This document shows positions 45,527 through 54,425 of a stretch of DNA of 64,000 nt, piece by piece. Under the pieces are notes generated by a model. That model had not been told where the DNA came from, made no database searches, and saw only the letters and a program-made list of their open reading frames with translations. The DNA is from Flavobacteriales bacterium (lineage in GTDB: Bacteria > Bacteroidota > Bacteroidia > Flavobacteriales > Flavobacteriaceae): assembly GCA_011525015.1 (NCBI GenBank), contig WTJC01000020.1:1-64000 (forward strand), written 5' to 3'. Made by a program: the position numbers and the translations under genes. The first letter of the stretch is position 1. Each line of letters opens with the position of its first letter.

Positions 45527-47032
45527 TTAAAAAGGTTCGGTTAAGATAGCCAATATTGTCTTTATTCCTTCGACATAATTGCCCAGTCTAATATTTTCAT
45601 TTGGACTGTGTTGGTTGTTGTCTCTATTCACAGTGGGAACAGTAACCGCAGGAACATTCAAGGCATTGACAAAAGGAGCGATAGGAATAGACCCTCCACT
45701 CATACGTTGTAAAATGGGGTTCTCATCGAAGCCTCTGATCAAGGCCGATTGTAGCCATTTACCCGTAGGTCCATTTAAATCGGTTCTAAAAGATTGGTAA
45801 GAAATTTCAGAAGTCATGGTAGCGATGTTCTTATGAGTTTTTCGCTCTTCTTTTGTAGGCTCTCTATCCAGCACCAGAAAGCCCTGATCTTCGACGTGTT
45901 TTTGAATCAATCCGATTAAGCGCTCTGCACTAATTTCTTTGACCAATCGCACATCGATTTCAGCTCTTGCCCATGCGGGAACAATAGTTCGAACTTCTTC
46001 GTTAATCCATCCCGACTGCATACCTCTGATATTGAGTGAAGGATATTGAATGGCTTCTTGATAGTTGTCGGCAACTTTATCAAAAACGGCCAATTGTAAA
46101 ACCTCTTTGAGTAGCTCGTCGTCTTGAGGAGTTTGGGCTAATATTTTTTTGGTTTCCTCATCTAAAACCACACCCTCGTAATAGCCTTCAATCAACACCC
46201 TACCCTCTTCGTCTTTCATGCTCGAGAGCAATCTGGCCAATTTAAAGGCAGGGTTTGGCGCGTAATTCCCAAAATGACCACTGTGCTGAGGTACAATTGG
46301 GCCATAGGTAGTGAGTTGAATCGTAGAAATTCCCCTTGCCCCGAAAGTCAGCGTTGGCTTGTTCAGACGGTGCCTTGGGCCATCGAAAATCACAAGTCTA
46401 TCGGCTTTTAGGAGCTCTTTATTTTGAAGCACTGCTGCAGGAAGGTTGGGAGAACCCAGTTCTTCTTCAAAATCTAAAATGACCTTGAGGTTAAAATCTG
46501 GAATCATTTTTAGGCGCTCTAGTGCATCTACAGCACTTAAAAACATGGTAATAGGTCCTTTGGCGTCACTGGCAGAACGCGCAAATATTCTCCATTCGGG
46601 GTCGTAGTTTTTTATGTTTTCCCACGGCATTTCACTCCAGCTTCCATCACTGTTTTGAGCTTTTAAAGCCACCTTATAAGGGTTTTCTTGAAACCATCGA
46701 CTCGAATCAACAGGCTGTCCGTCAACCTGCAAGTACACCAAAAGAGTAGAGGCTTTTTTGTGAAAATTGCGTTGAGCCAATACAAGTGGAGCGCCCTCAG
46801 TTTCGATTTGTACAGTTGAAAATCCTCTTGCTTCAAAAGCAGATTCTATCCAATTGATGTTTTGTGCGATATCCTCGGGATAATTGGCATCATTAGGGAT
46901 GCTTAGTAAAGCTTTGAACTGCTCAAAACTGGATTGAACTTCTTGCATAACGACCTGCTCGAGTTCTTTTTGATTTTGAGCCCATATCGAATTGCATACC
47001 ATCAAACTGAAAACAAATGCTAGCTTTTTCAT
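45527..47032 (-). CDS. Secreted M20/M28-type dipeptidase-like metallopeptidase
   Basis: The 501-residue protein has a Sec signal (MKKLAFVFSLMVCNSIWAQ). The M20 core has VYLQVDGQPVD in place of the usual HxD, RSASDAKGPITMFLSAVD, FEEELGSPN with its catalytic Glu, and IPIAPFVNALNVPAVTVPTV near the end. Such proteins cleave small peptides or N-acyl amino acids. The first metal-site His is replaced in VDGQP, so metal binding may be unusual; this comes from reading the motif, not from an alignment. It is followed by DoxX and faces away from the M28 peptidase gene at 47103. Confidence 0.82.
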   Translation of the reverse strand: MKKLAFVFSLMVCNSIWAQNQKELEQVVMQEVQSSFEQFKALLSIPNDANYPEDIAQNINWIESAFEARGFSTVQIETEGAPLVLAQRNFHKKASTLLVYLQVDGQPVDSSRWFQENPYKVALKAQNSDGSWSEMPWENIKNYDPEWRIFARSASDAKGPITMFLSAVDALERLKMIPDFNLKVILDFEEELGSPNLPAAVLQNKELLKADRLVIFDGPRHRLNKPTLTFGARGISTIQLTTYGPIVPQHSGHFGNYAPNPAFKLARLLSSMKDEEGRVLIEGYYEGVVLDEETKKILAQTPQDDELLKEVLQLAVFDKVADNYQEAIQYPSLNIRGMQSGWINEEVRTIVPAWARAEIDVRLVKEISAERLIGLIQKHVEDQGFLVLDREPTKEERKTHKNIATMTSEISYQSFRTDLNGPTGKWLQSALIRGFDENPILQRMSGGSIPIAPFVNALNVPAVTVPTVNRDNNQHSPNENIRLGNYVEGIKTILAILTEPF

Positions 47033-47044
47033 GAAATTAAAATA

Positions 47045-47073
47045 TTGAATACCTCTAAAAATAGTTACATTTA
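47045..47073 (+). promoter_or_regulatory. Candidate Bacteroidota promoter for the M28 peptidase gene
   Basis: TTG at 47045-47047 and TACATTTA at 47066-47073 are 18 bases apart, close to the Bacteroidota -33 TTG / -7 TAnnTTTG arrangement. The start codon is at 47103, leaving a leader of about 24 bases. Confidence 0.4.
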
Positions 47074-47102
47074 GTGGATTGCGAATTCAAAAGTTCTGAA
47101 TT

Positions 47103-49181
47103 ATGAAAAAATGTGTTTTACTACTTTGCTTAACAAGTCTAAGTGCTGTTGCACAAACAGGATTTACAGCCTCAGACTGGAAAAATCAACTCGCCACCGA
47201 AGAGGTCTTCACTAGTTTGATTGACGATACACGGTTTAAAATACACCTCAAAGAATTGACTAAAAAACCGCATGTCGCGGGTAGTAAGGCCAATAATGAT
47301 GTCATTGATTATATCGCCAAAAGCATGAACAATGCAGGCTTGGCAGTCAAGAAGTATCCCTATGATATCTATATGTCTAAAGCTCCTGGTGAATCTTACC
47401 TCGAAATCGTGCAACCTAAAAGGCAACCCTTATCAATGAAGGAAGATATCGTTGAAGGCGATCCTTTTTCTGAGGATGAAGATTTATGGAAAGGATGGAA
47501 TGCCTATTCAGGTTCTGGCGAGGTAACCGCAGAGGTTGTTTACGCGAACTACGGGAGAAAAGAAGACTTTGAAAAGCTCAAAGAAATGGGAGTCGATGTC
47601 AGGGGTAAAATCGTCATTGCGCGTTACGGAGGAAACTTTAGAGGTTACAAGGCTAAATTCGCTGAGGCTGCTGGAGCAGCTGGTCTTATCATTTACACAG
47701 ACCCTATAGATAGTGGATATTTTAAAGGCCTGGTGTATCCAGAAGGCCCCTACTATTCTGAAAGCACCATACAGAGGGGATCTTTATTGACTGAAGATTT
47801 TACAGGCGACCCGCTTACTCCTTATGAACCGGCCTTGCCTTTAGATGGGGATATTAAAATAAAACGCAAAAAACCAGAAGATGCACAATTGCATAGCATT
47901 CCGGTTACCCCTATTGGTTATGGCGCGGCCAAAGAAATCTTAGGTCAGATGAATGGAGATGCAGTGCCAAGCGGATGGCAAGGAGGTCTTCCGTTTACCT
48001 ATAGACTTCAAGGAGGATCTGCTTTAAAAGTATTCCTCAAAGTAGAACAGCCTAGAGAATTTGTTCGAGTACATAATGTAATAGGAACTGTAAAAGGTAG
48101 CGTCTATCCAGATGAATGGATCATTTTAGGTTGTCACCTCGACGCTTGGGGTTTTGGAGCTACAGATCCCAATAGTGGAACGGCCATGCTACTTAGTTTA
48201 AGCGAGACTTTAGGAAAATTGGTAAACGAAGGCAAAGGACCAAAAAGGTCGATTTTAATCGGACATTGGGATGCTGAAGAGCACGGGGTTATTGGCTCTG
48301 CAGAATGGGTAGAAGAGATGCGAGATGAACTCAATGCGAAGGCTGTGGCCTATATGAATTTTGATGGTGGAGTATCAGGAAAACGATTTGGAGCCTCTTC
48401 TTCGCCTAGTTTAAAAGAGTTAGTGTTGGCTTCTGCCAAACAAGTTGATTATCCCTACTCAGATTTGTCCTTGTACGATCAGTGGAGGGGTGCTAAAGAA
48501 ACGCCTTCAATCGGAAATTTAGGAGGGGGTTCTGACCACATCGGATTTTACATGCACGTCGGGGTACCTTCAATGAGCGGTGGAGCAGGAGGTACTACCG
48601 TTTACCATTCGAACTATGACTCCTTTCGTTATTACGAGCGCTATGTTGACCCTGAATTTCAAATGGGTCCGACCATAGAAAAGTTTGCAGGTATTATGAG
48701 TTTGAGATTGGCTAATGCCACGCTGATTCCATATGATCTCAATAGATATCCCAATGATTTAAAGATGCATTTCGATCGAGCTGAAGAAAAAGTACGACAA
48801 TTAAAATCCGATTTTAAAGGTTTTGAAAAAACCCGTCAAGCGATAGCGGATTTAAGCGCGGCTGCAGCATCTGCCACAGAAAACTTGTCGAATAGGGTAA
48901 ATGATAGGGGTTTAAGCGCAGTAGAAATTCAATTCTTAAATCGACAATTGATCGCATTAGAAAAAAGCTTTATCGACCAAAAAGGAATGTATTATGGCGA
49001 TTGGTTTAAATCCATTTACGCCTCATCAGATCCATTTTCGGGATACGCTTCTTGGATTTTACCGGGAATCGAATACGAGCTCGCCATTCAAAGAACCAAA
49101 AAACTTAAAGAATGGGACAATAGGTATGCCAAGGCCATCACAGACTTAGCTCAAAAGATGCGCAAGATGAGCGCGAATTAG
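47103..49181 (+). CDS. M28 family peptidase, glutamate carboxypeptidase II-like
   Basis: The 692-residue protein has a Sec signal ending near AVAQT. Its order matches glutamate carboxypeptidase II: a PA domain in about residues 130-300 (VRGKIVIARYGGNFRGYKA, GAAGLIIYTDP), then the di-zinc M28 domain with HLDAWGFGATDPNSGTA, DAEEHGVIGSAEW and SDHIGFYMHVGVPS. A C-terminal transferrin-receptor-like dimerisation domain (YDLNRYPNDLKMHFDRAE) completes it. It trims C-terminal glutamate or similar residues from peptides in the periplasm. The family length is normal (about 700). Confidence 0.93.
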   Translation: MKKCVLLLCLTSLSAVAQTGFTASDWKNQLATEEVFTSLIDDTRFKIHLKELTKKPHVAGSKANNDVIDYIAKSMNNAGLAVKKYPYDIYMSKAPGESYLEIVQPKRQPLSMKEDIVEGDPFSEDEDLWKGWNAYSGSGEVTAEVVYANYGRKEDFEKLKEMGVDVRGKIVIARYGGNFRGYKAKFAEAAGAAGLIIYTDPIDSGYFKGLVYPEGPYYSESTIQRGSLLTEDFTGDPLTPYEPALPLDGDIKIKRKKPEDAQLHSIPVTPIGYGAAKEILGQMNGDAVPSGWQGGLPFTYRLQGGSALKVFLKVEQPREFVRVHNVIGTVKGSVYPDEWIILGCHLDAWGFGATDPNSGTAMLLSLSETLGKLVNEGKGPKRSILIGHWDAEEHGVIGSAEWVEEMRDELNAKAVAYMNFDGGVSGKRFGASSSPSLKELVLASAKQVDYPYSDLSLYDQWRGAKETPSIGNLGGGSDHIGFYMHVGVPSMSGGAGGTTVYHSNYDSFRYYERYVDPEFQMGPTIEKFAGIMSLRLANATLIPYDLNRYPNDLKMHFDRAEEKVRQLKSDFKGFEKTRQAIADLSAAAASATENLSNRVNDRGLSAVEIQFLNRQLIALEKSFIDQKGMYYGDWFKSIYASSDPFSGYASWILPGIEYELAIQRTKKLKEWDNRYAKAITDLAQKMRKMSAN

Positions 49182-49185
49182 GCAC

Positions 49186-50412
49186 TTAAGGTAAAGCTAT
49201 ACTCAATTCGACCAGCTTAGAGCGAATCCCAAGTTGATACAAACCTCTTTGGGAACGACTGGGGTAAACACGATTGGTTAAAAAAACAATAAAGGTTTCA
49301 TACACCGGATCTACCCAAACAAAAGTACCTGTAAAGCCAGTGTGGCCATAACTTTGGGGTGATAGGCTCTTAGAAGGATAGGTCTGCTCAAGTAAAAAAT
49401 CAGGTTTGTCAAAGCCCAAACCTCTTCGATTGGTTTGATTGGGATACGCCTTTTGAGTGAAAAGATCAATGGTAGATTTTTTCAAATAAGATCGGTTCTG
49501 GTAGGTTCCCCCGTTGAACAACATTTCTAAAACTTTTGCAATGGATTCTGCATTTCCAAAAAGACCAGCATTTCCAGAAACACCTCCCATAAGTGCAGCA
49601 GCTTCGTCATGCACCCATCCCTGTACCAGATCATTTCTAAAAAACGCATCGACTTCAGTAGGAACAATTTCTTCTTTTGAAAATGTTTTTAAGGGTAAAA
49701 AGCCCAATCGATCTGCCCCCAAAGGGGTGTAAAATGAATCCGATAAAAAGGAAGAAAAAGGCTGCCCAGTGCGCTTTTCTATCCACTCTGGAAGCAGAAA
49801 AAACCAAAGGCCTGAGTAAAGGTATTCTCCTTTTTTTCTCAGCTTTGTTTTTGCAATGCGCTTGTAAATTAATTTTTTGTAGTCTTTATGTGCATAAAGA
49901 TTATCGTAAACGGCTGTTGGATATTTGGCAGATTGCTCCAAGGAGACTCCTCTTTTTTTATAGCGGCCACTTTTGCGTTTAAGCGTCGTTTGATGTGCTA
50001 TATAAGGCTGCCATCCTGCACTATGACTTAGGATTTCTTTTAAAGTTGAGTTTTGTTTATTGGTGTTTTTAAGACGTTCAAAATAGGTTTTGACCGGAGT
50101 GTTGAGATCAATGCCGCCCTGCTCATAAACTTTCATAAACGAAAGTGTACCTGCGAGAATTTTGGTTACCGAAGCCAAATCGTACAAATGATGGTCTTTA
50201 ACTTGAACCAAAGAATCGTAGGTGTGGTAGCCATAAGATTTGTGATGAACGACCTGTCCTTTTTTAAAAACCAAGAGCTGAGCTCCTGGATAGGCTTGAG
50301 CTTGAATACCTGCGTTTACAATAGAATCAGCCTTAGCGGCATTAAACTCTTGCGCCTGAAGTACCCCAGTAAAAAGGGCCAGGATTACGAAATAAAACTT
50401 AGGGAATTTCAT
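49186..50412 (-). CDS. Serine hydrolase, beta-lactamase/class C type
   Basis: The 408-residue protein has a Sec signal (FVILALFTGVLQAQ). The SxxK motif is LASVTKILAG with Ser81 and Lys84, and the Tyr motif is EYLYSGLWF (YSG). A third-motif equivalent lies near YGHTGFTGTFVWVD. The domain is the beta-lactamase/D-aminopeptidase/esterase fold. It could cleave peptidoglycan peptides or esters; antibiotic resistance should not be assumed. It overlaps the SGNH gene by 14 bases. Confidence 0.87.
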   Translation of the reverse strand: MKFPKFYFVILALFTGVLQAQEFNAAKADSIVNAGIQAQAYPGAQLLVFKKGQVVHHKSYGYHTYDSLVQVKDHHLYDLASVTKILAGTLSFMKVYEQGGIDLNTPVKTYFERLKNTNKQNSTLKEILSHSAGWQPYIAHQTTLKRKSGRYKKRGVSLEQSAKYPTAVYDNLYAHKDYKKLIYKRIAKTKLRKKGEYLYSGLWFFLLPEWIEKRTGQPFSSFLSDSFYTPLGADRLGFLPLKTFSKEEIVPTEVDAFFRNDLVQGWVHDEAAALMGGVSGNAGLFGNAESIAKVLEMLFNGGTYQNRSYLKKSTIDLFTQKAYPNQTNRRGLGFDKPDFLLEQTYPSKSLSPQSYGHTGFTGTFVWVDPVYETFIVFLTNRVYPSRSQRGLYQLGIRSKLVELSIALP

Positions 50413-51109
50413 TCGAAAGGAGTTTATCGGCTATGGCCGAACTAAAATGCTCTACCCATTGACGATACATTTCAGCCGAAGGATGTAAGCCGTCTTCTGC
50501 GATTAGATCAGCTTCATTCGCGGCTACTCTTGAAATGGGAGTAATATTGTAAAATGGAACGCCATATTGAATGCAAATCTGTTCTGCTGCCTTGTTAAAT
50601 GAATCTAATTCTAAGGCAATCTGTTCGGGGTCTCGATTTGAATTTTGCACAAAAGGAGTTACCCCGTAATCGGGTATAGAAACTACAAAAACAGCACTGT
50701 TTTCATCCCTTTTAAAAGCTATGGCTCTTTTTAATAAGGATTCGAATTCTGGTTTGTATTCTTCGAGCGATCGCCCACGATATTGATTATTTACTCCAAT
50801 CAAAAGCGAAATCAAATCATAGTTACTGTCTAAAGAGGCTTCATTTATGCCCTGATCTAATTCATCAGTAGTCCATCCAGTTCTAGCCACTATAGTCGTG
50901 TGTATCGACCGCTTAATTGAGGGTTCTATGGCCTTGGCCAATTGAAGAGGCCAGCGTCCTGCTTCAGCCACAGATTCTCCGATGGTATAACTGTCACCCA
51001 GCGCTAAGTAGGTTAAGGGTTTTAGCTCTTGAGGTGTTTCTGCTTTTTTTAGTTTACATGAAACCAATGCCAACAGCGTTAGGCTCAGTAGATAAGAATA
51101 GATTTTCAT
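50399..51109 (-). CDS. SGNH/GDSL-hydrolase lipoprotein
   Basis: The 236-residue lipoprotein (lipobox ALVSC, Cys18) has the four SGNH blocks: LALGDSYTIGES with Ser40, Gly in VARTGWTTDEL, Asn in SLLIGVNNQYRG and the DGLHPS pair Asp206/His209. It should deacylate or de-esterify a polysaccharide or lipid in the periplasm or at the outer membrane. It is translationally coupled to the serine hydrolase and diverges from the sulfatase at 51207. Confidence 0.9.
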   Translation of the reverse strand: MKIYSYLLSLTLLALVSCKLKKAETPQELKPLTYLALGDSYTIGESVAEAGRWPLQLAKAIEPSIKRSIHTTIVARTGWTTDELDQGINEASLDSNYDLISLLIGVNNQYRGRSLEEYKPEFESLLKRAIAFKRDENSAVFVVSIPDYGVTPFVQNSNRDPEQIALELDSFNKAAEQICIQYGVPFYNITPISRVAANEADLIAEDGLHPSAEMYRQWVEHFSSAIADKLLSNEIP

Positions 51110-51206
51110 CGAGATGTAATTTCATTTTAAAGATATTAAATGCTGAATAAATTTTTGGGAGATGAATTCGTAACTTCAGCTAGCAATTTGACCAAACTTA
51201 AAGGCC

Positions 51207-52631
51207 ATGAGAACATACGCTTTCGTTTTTGTTTTGTGTTTATTGTCTTGTTCAGAGGCGACACTTGAACAGACTCCACCCAATGTTATTTTTATTCTCA
51301 CCGACGATCAAGGATACGGCGATTTGGGAATTTATGGAGCAAAAGATTTCAGTACTCCCAACCTCGATAAATTGGCGAGAGAAGGAGTCTATTTTACTTC
51401 TTATTACGCGACTCAGCCCGTTTGCTCCGCCTCGAGAGCTTCTATTTTGACGGGATGTTACCCCAATCGAATAGGCATTCACAACGCCTTTATGCCCAAT
51501 GCAAAAATCGGCTTGAATCCTGCTGAAACGACAATAGCAGAACTATTAAAAGAAGAGGGCTATGCCACCGGAATCTTTGGAAAATGGCATCTTGGGGATG
51601 CGGCTCCTTTCTTACCTACCAAGCAAGGATTTGATGAATTCTACGGTATTCTGTACTCCAATGATATGTGGCCTTATCATCCACAACAAGGAAGCTGGTT
51701 CAATTTTGACGATATTTTTCTCTATAAAAATGAAGAGCCCATTCGAAAATTGACCGATCAATCGACCTTAACTCGAGAATTTACCGAAGAAGCTATAAAT
51801 TTTATCAGCACTCATAAAGACCAACCATTTTTCGTTTACCTGCCACACCCACAACCTCATGTGCCACTTTTTGCCCATGAAGATTTTGAAGGAACCCAAG
51901 ATCGAGGGCTATACGGAGATGTTATTCACGAAATAGACCATGAGGTTGGACGTCTTGTTCAACATCTCGAAGATTTAGACCTTTTAGAGAATACTATTAT
52001 CGTATTTACCTCAGACAATGGCCCCTGGCTATCATACGGCGGACATTCAGGTTCATCTGGCATTTACAGAGAAGGCAAAGGCACCAATTGGGAGGGAGGT
52101 CATAGGGTTCCGGCCATCGTGTCTTATCCCAAATCGATAAAATCTCCAAAAATCATTGACCAGCCTGCCATGGGAATAGATTGGCTACCCACAATTGCCG
52201 AATGGACTAAGGCTAAAATGCCTGAGCTCAAGATTGACGGTAAGTCCTTGGTTCCACTGATGACCAATGCTTCAGCAGTAAGTCCGCACAAGAACTTCTT
52301 TTTTTATTATCGCGTTAATGAACTTCACGCCATTCGCCATGAAGACTACAAATTGTATTTGCCCCATACTTATAGGTCTTTAAATGGTCGTGTAGGAACA
52401 GATGACGGCCTTCCCATCAATTATGAAATGAACAAAATTGAAGCCCCAGAATTATACCATCTGATTGACGATCCAACGGAGTCTGTTAATATTGCCGACA
52501 AGCATCCTGAAAAAACTCGAGAAATATTGAAAATCGCAGATTCAATACGAATGGTATTGGGCGATGCACTTACCGAACAGATCGGAAATGAAGTGCGTGA
52601 AGCGGGTAAAATAAAAGCGGAGGATAAATAA
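51207..52631 (+). CDS. Family S1 sulfatase, CSASR active site, lipoprotein
   Basis: The 474-residue formylglycine sulfatase has a lipoprotein signal (LCLLSC, Cys15). The active-site motif is VCSASRASILTG with Cys73; the CxAxR form is a recognised substrate of formylglycine-generating enzyme, as is CxPxR. Metal ligands appear in FILTDDQGYGDLG and FTSDNGPWLSYGG, and IFGKWHLGD holds the Lys/His pair. It has lower similarity to the 41244 sulfatase, so it probably removes sulfate from a different position or sugar. No fucose-cluster gene is adjacent. Confidence 0.92.
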   Translation: MRTYAFVFVLCLLSCSEATLEQTPPNVIFILTDDQGYGDLGIYGAKDFSTPNLDKLAREGVYFTSYYATQPVCSASRASILTGCYPNRIGIHNAFMPNAKIGLNPAETTIAELLKEEGYATGIFGKWHLGDAAPFLPTKQGFDEFYGILYSNDMWPYHPQQGSWFNFDDIFLYKNEEPIRKLTDQSTLTREFTEEAINFISTHKDQPFFVYLPHPQPHVPLFAHEDFEGTQDRGLYGDVIHEIDHEVGRLVQHLEDLDLLENTIIVFTSDNGPWLSYGGHSGSSGIYREGKGTNWEGGHRVPAIVSYPKSIKSPKIIDQPAMGIDWLPTIAEWTKAKMPELKIDGKSLVPLMTNASAVSPHKNFFFYYRVNELHAIRHEDYKLYLPHTYRSLNGRVGTDDGLPINYEMNKIEAPELYHLIDDPTESVNIADKHPEKTREILKIADSIRMVLGDALTEQIGNEVREAGKIKAEDK

Positions 52632-52633
52632 AA

Positions 52634-52656
52634 AAACGCCAGTAGAACCGGCGTTT
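52634..52656 (+). terminator. Weak hairpin after the sulfatase gene
   Basis: AAACGCC (52634-52640) pairs with GGCGTTT (52650-52656) around a 9-base loop, just after the stop at 52631. There is no long T run after it. The arm sequence AACGCCAGTA recurs in the hairpin at 53031. Confidence 0.5.
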
Positions 52657-52751
52657 AAAGACTAATTAAAGAAGCAAGAATTGCTATTCAATACGCTTCT
52701 AAGATATAAAATTATTTCAACTAAATAGTATATTGCAATTTAAACATGATA

Positions 52752-52964
52752 TTAAAATTCTCGGTTTAGATTTTTGAGTTCTAAATCTAATTCATCGAGA
52801 TGATTAATGGCTTGTCTTATAGTGATTTGATCTTTGTGAGCGCTATTGGCCACATCATCAATATATTCGGATTTTATTTTGTGAACGATTTGCCGCAATT
52901 CGTTGAGCCGCTCTTCTTCAGTTAAAAAATGATTTTTCTTTTTCAATTTATACCAGTTCTTCAT
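52752..52964 (-). CDS. Small basic/acidic helical protein, hypothetical
   Basis: The 70-residue ORF is charged, likely all helical, and has no signal or membrane segment. Its C-terminal half looks like a coiled coil (NHLDELDLELKNLNREF). No family is recognised. Support for it being a gene is its amphipathic composition, its ATG start and its position between two terminator-like hairpins; no other convincing ORF occupies this interval. Against it are its small size and the lack of a clear promoter. It could also be an artefact of AT-rich intergenic DNA. Confidence 0.45.
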   Translation of the reverse strand: MKNWYKLKKKNHFLTEEERLNELRQIVHKIKSEYIDDVANSAHKDQITIRQAINHLDELDLELKNLNREF

Positions 52965-53227
52965 TTGCTGTATTCCATGTGTACTAAGGCTATAACGCGA
53001 AATACTTTTTAATATTTAAAAAATTCGATGAATGAACGCCAGTAAAATCCTGGCGTTCATTTTTGGTTATGTATTCACTATGCTATGAAAGCGTTTTAAA
53101 AATATAGCTTTCAAGAGGTTAGCATAGAAATATTAGATGAAAATCAAAAAAGCACGTTTAGTTGTTTCTTGCAAGTTGTCCCTTCGAATATTCGATGAAA
53201 GGAAGTTTCTTTTTGAGTTTAAAAAGG
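52965..53227. other. Intergenic region with hairpin, no convincing gene
   Basis: This 263-base stretch lies between the small ORF and the DUF4153-like gene. It holds the strong hairpin at 53031-53061. A 43-codon plus-strand ORF from 53137 overlaps the end of the DUF4153-like gene and is not convincing. Nothing else was recognised. Confidence 0.6.
53031..53061 (+). terminator. Strong hairpin with perfect 12-base stem
   Basis: AATGAACGCCAG and CTGGCGTTCATT pair perfectly around a 7-base loop and are followed by TTTGG. This would be a good plus-strand terminator, but no plus-strand gene lies just upstream. On the minus strand it may mark the end of the DUF4153-like transcript. It shares the AACGCCAGTA arm with the hairpin at 52634. 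Confidence 0.6.
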
Positions 53228-54301
53228 CTAAAACCAAAAAGGAACCACCACAAAAAGTATGGCGATAGACCACCATAAATAGATGTTGAGATACCTTCCA
53301 GAAACACTTTTTGTAGCATGCGCCATGGAATCTTTTGAGAAGGTCTTATACAATTGTTTGTTGAGCAATAGTAGCTGAATAAAGAGCATTAAGTTGATTC
53401 CAATCAAAGTAAATCGATTTGGAGTTAAACCGTTTTCAAAAATGCGATAACCTATGGCGAGCAAGGCAATTAAATTATCAAGAGCTGTTATGTAGCTCAG
53501 CAAACGAATAATTTTCCACTGTCTTTGATTTAAATTTTTGTCACTGACTGAAAATAAGATAAGCGCGCACACCGCAAGCAAAATCAGATTAAAAAGCAAT
53601 AACAATTCGCGATCTTCAAAGATGTTGTTGGGAGCAAAGACCAGCGCAATGCTAAATAATACAAGCGCCACAAAGGCAAGGGGACTGAAGATTTTAGACA
53701 GAAGAGGAGTGACTTTTTCAACCACATCGGGATGATTTAAAACCAGATAGCTGGCGACAATTGGAATCGCAGGTAACCCCCATACCACTACATTTTCAAA
53801 ATAAAAGCTTTCAATATCTAATGCTGTTAGGGTAAAAAGCTCAATGGTTATGCCAGAAAAAACAACACCACTAATGAGCAGCAATCCAGAAACCACTGCG
53901 GTATCAATCAAAAATTTGAGGTAGCGCATCCGCTCTTCAGGGTTGTTCCATTTGGATCCTAAAAAAGCGAAACCAATGCAAAACAGAAATATGATAACTG
54001 AATGAATCAATGCAATACCAAAGGAATCTCCCTCTGTAAAACCAAAGAAAAACTTTAAAAAGAAGGCGACCAGTAGCGCTACTGATCCACTGATAAGCGG
54101 ATATTTCAGCGCATTATTTCGTTTATAAGCGATGTAGTAAGACCATGTTGGTACCAGAATAACTCCTATAAAATGGGCGTAAAATGAATCCTCAGGATAA
54201 TCGATTAAAAAAGGAATTTTAGCAATACAGCCTGAAATAAATAGGAGTAGGCCAAGCGTTAAAAGCTCTTTGTTTTGTCCTTTAGAAATAGTTAAACTCA
54301 T
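53228..54301 (-). CDS. DUF4153-like multi-pass membrane protein
   Basis: The 357-residue protein has about ten membrane helices and almost no soluble parts. The GLTPNRFTLIGINLMLFIQLLL segment resembles DUF4153 proteins, whose function is unknown. Conserved features near the end include NIYLWWSIAILFVVVPFWF. No enzyme or transporter signature is visible. It is a single gene diverging from the TspO-like gene across 124 bases. Confidence 0.7.
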   Translation of the reverse strand: MSLTISKGQNKELLTLGLLLFISGCIAKIPFLIDYPEDSFYAHFIGVILVPTWSYYIAYKRNNALKYPLISGSVALLVAFFLKFFFGFTEGDSFGIALIHSVIIFLFCIGFAFLGSKWNNPEERMRYLKFLIDTAVVSGLLLISGVVFSGITIELFTLTALDIESFYFENVVVWGLPAIPIVASYLVLNHPDVVEKVTPLLSKIFSPLAFVALVLFSIALVFAPNNIFEDRELLLLFNLILLAVCALILFSVSDKNLNQRQWKIIRLLSYITALDNLIALLAIGYRIFENGLTPNRFTLIGINLMLFIQLLLLNKQLYKTFSKDSMAHATKSVSGRYLNIYLWWSIAILFVVVPFWF

Positions 54302-54425
54302 TAGTTAAATTGTTTGGTTACTTAGACGTGAAAAAATCCATTTTGTTTAACGAAGAAAAAACAAAAAAAACAGAGGATTCTTATTTATTTGTTAAATTGT
54401 AAAGAAGGATTTTTAAACTGGTTTT

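Noticed and set aside
53137-53268. 43-codon plus-strand ORF near the DUF4153-like gene
   Set aside because: It runs into the antisense end of the neighbouring gene, is basic and repetitive in composition, and has no conserved feature.
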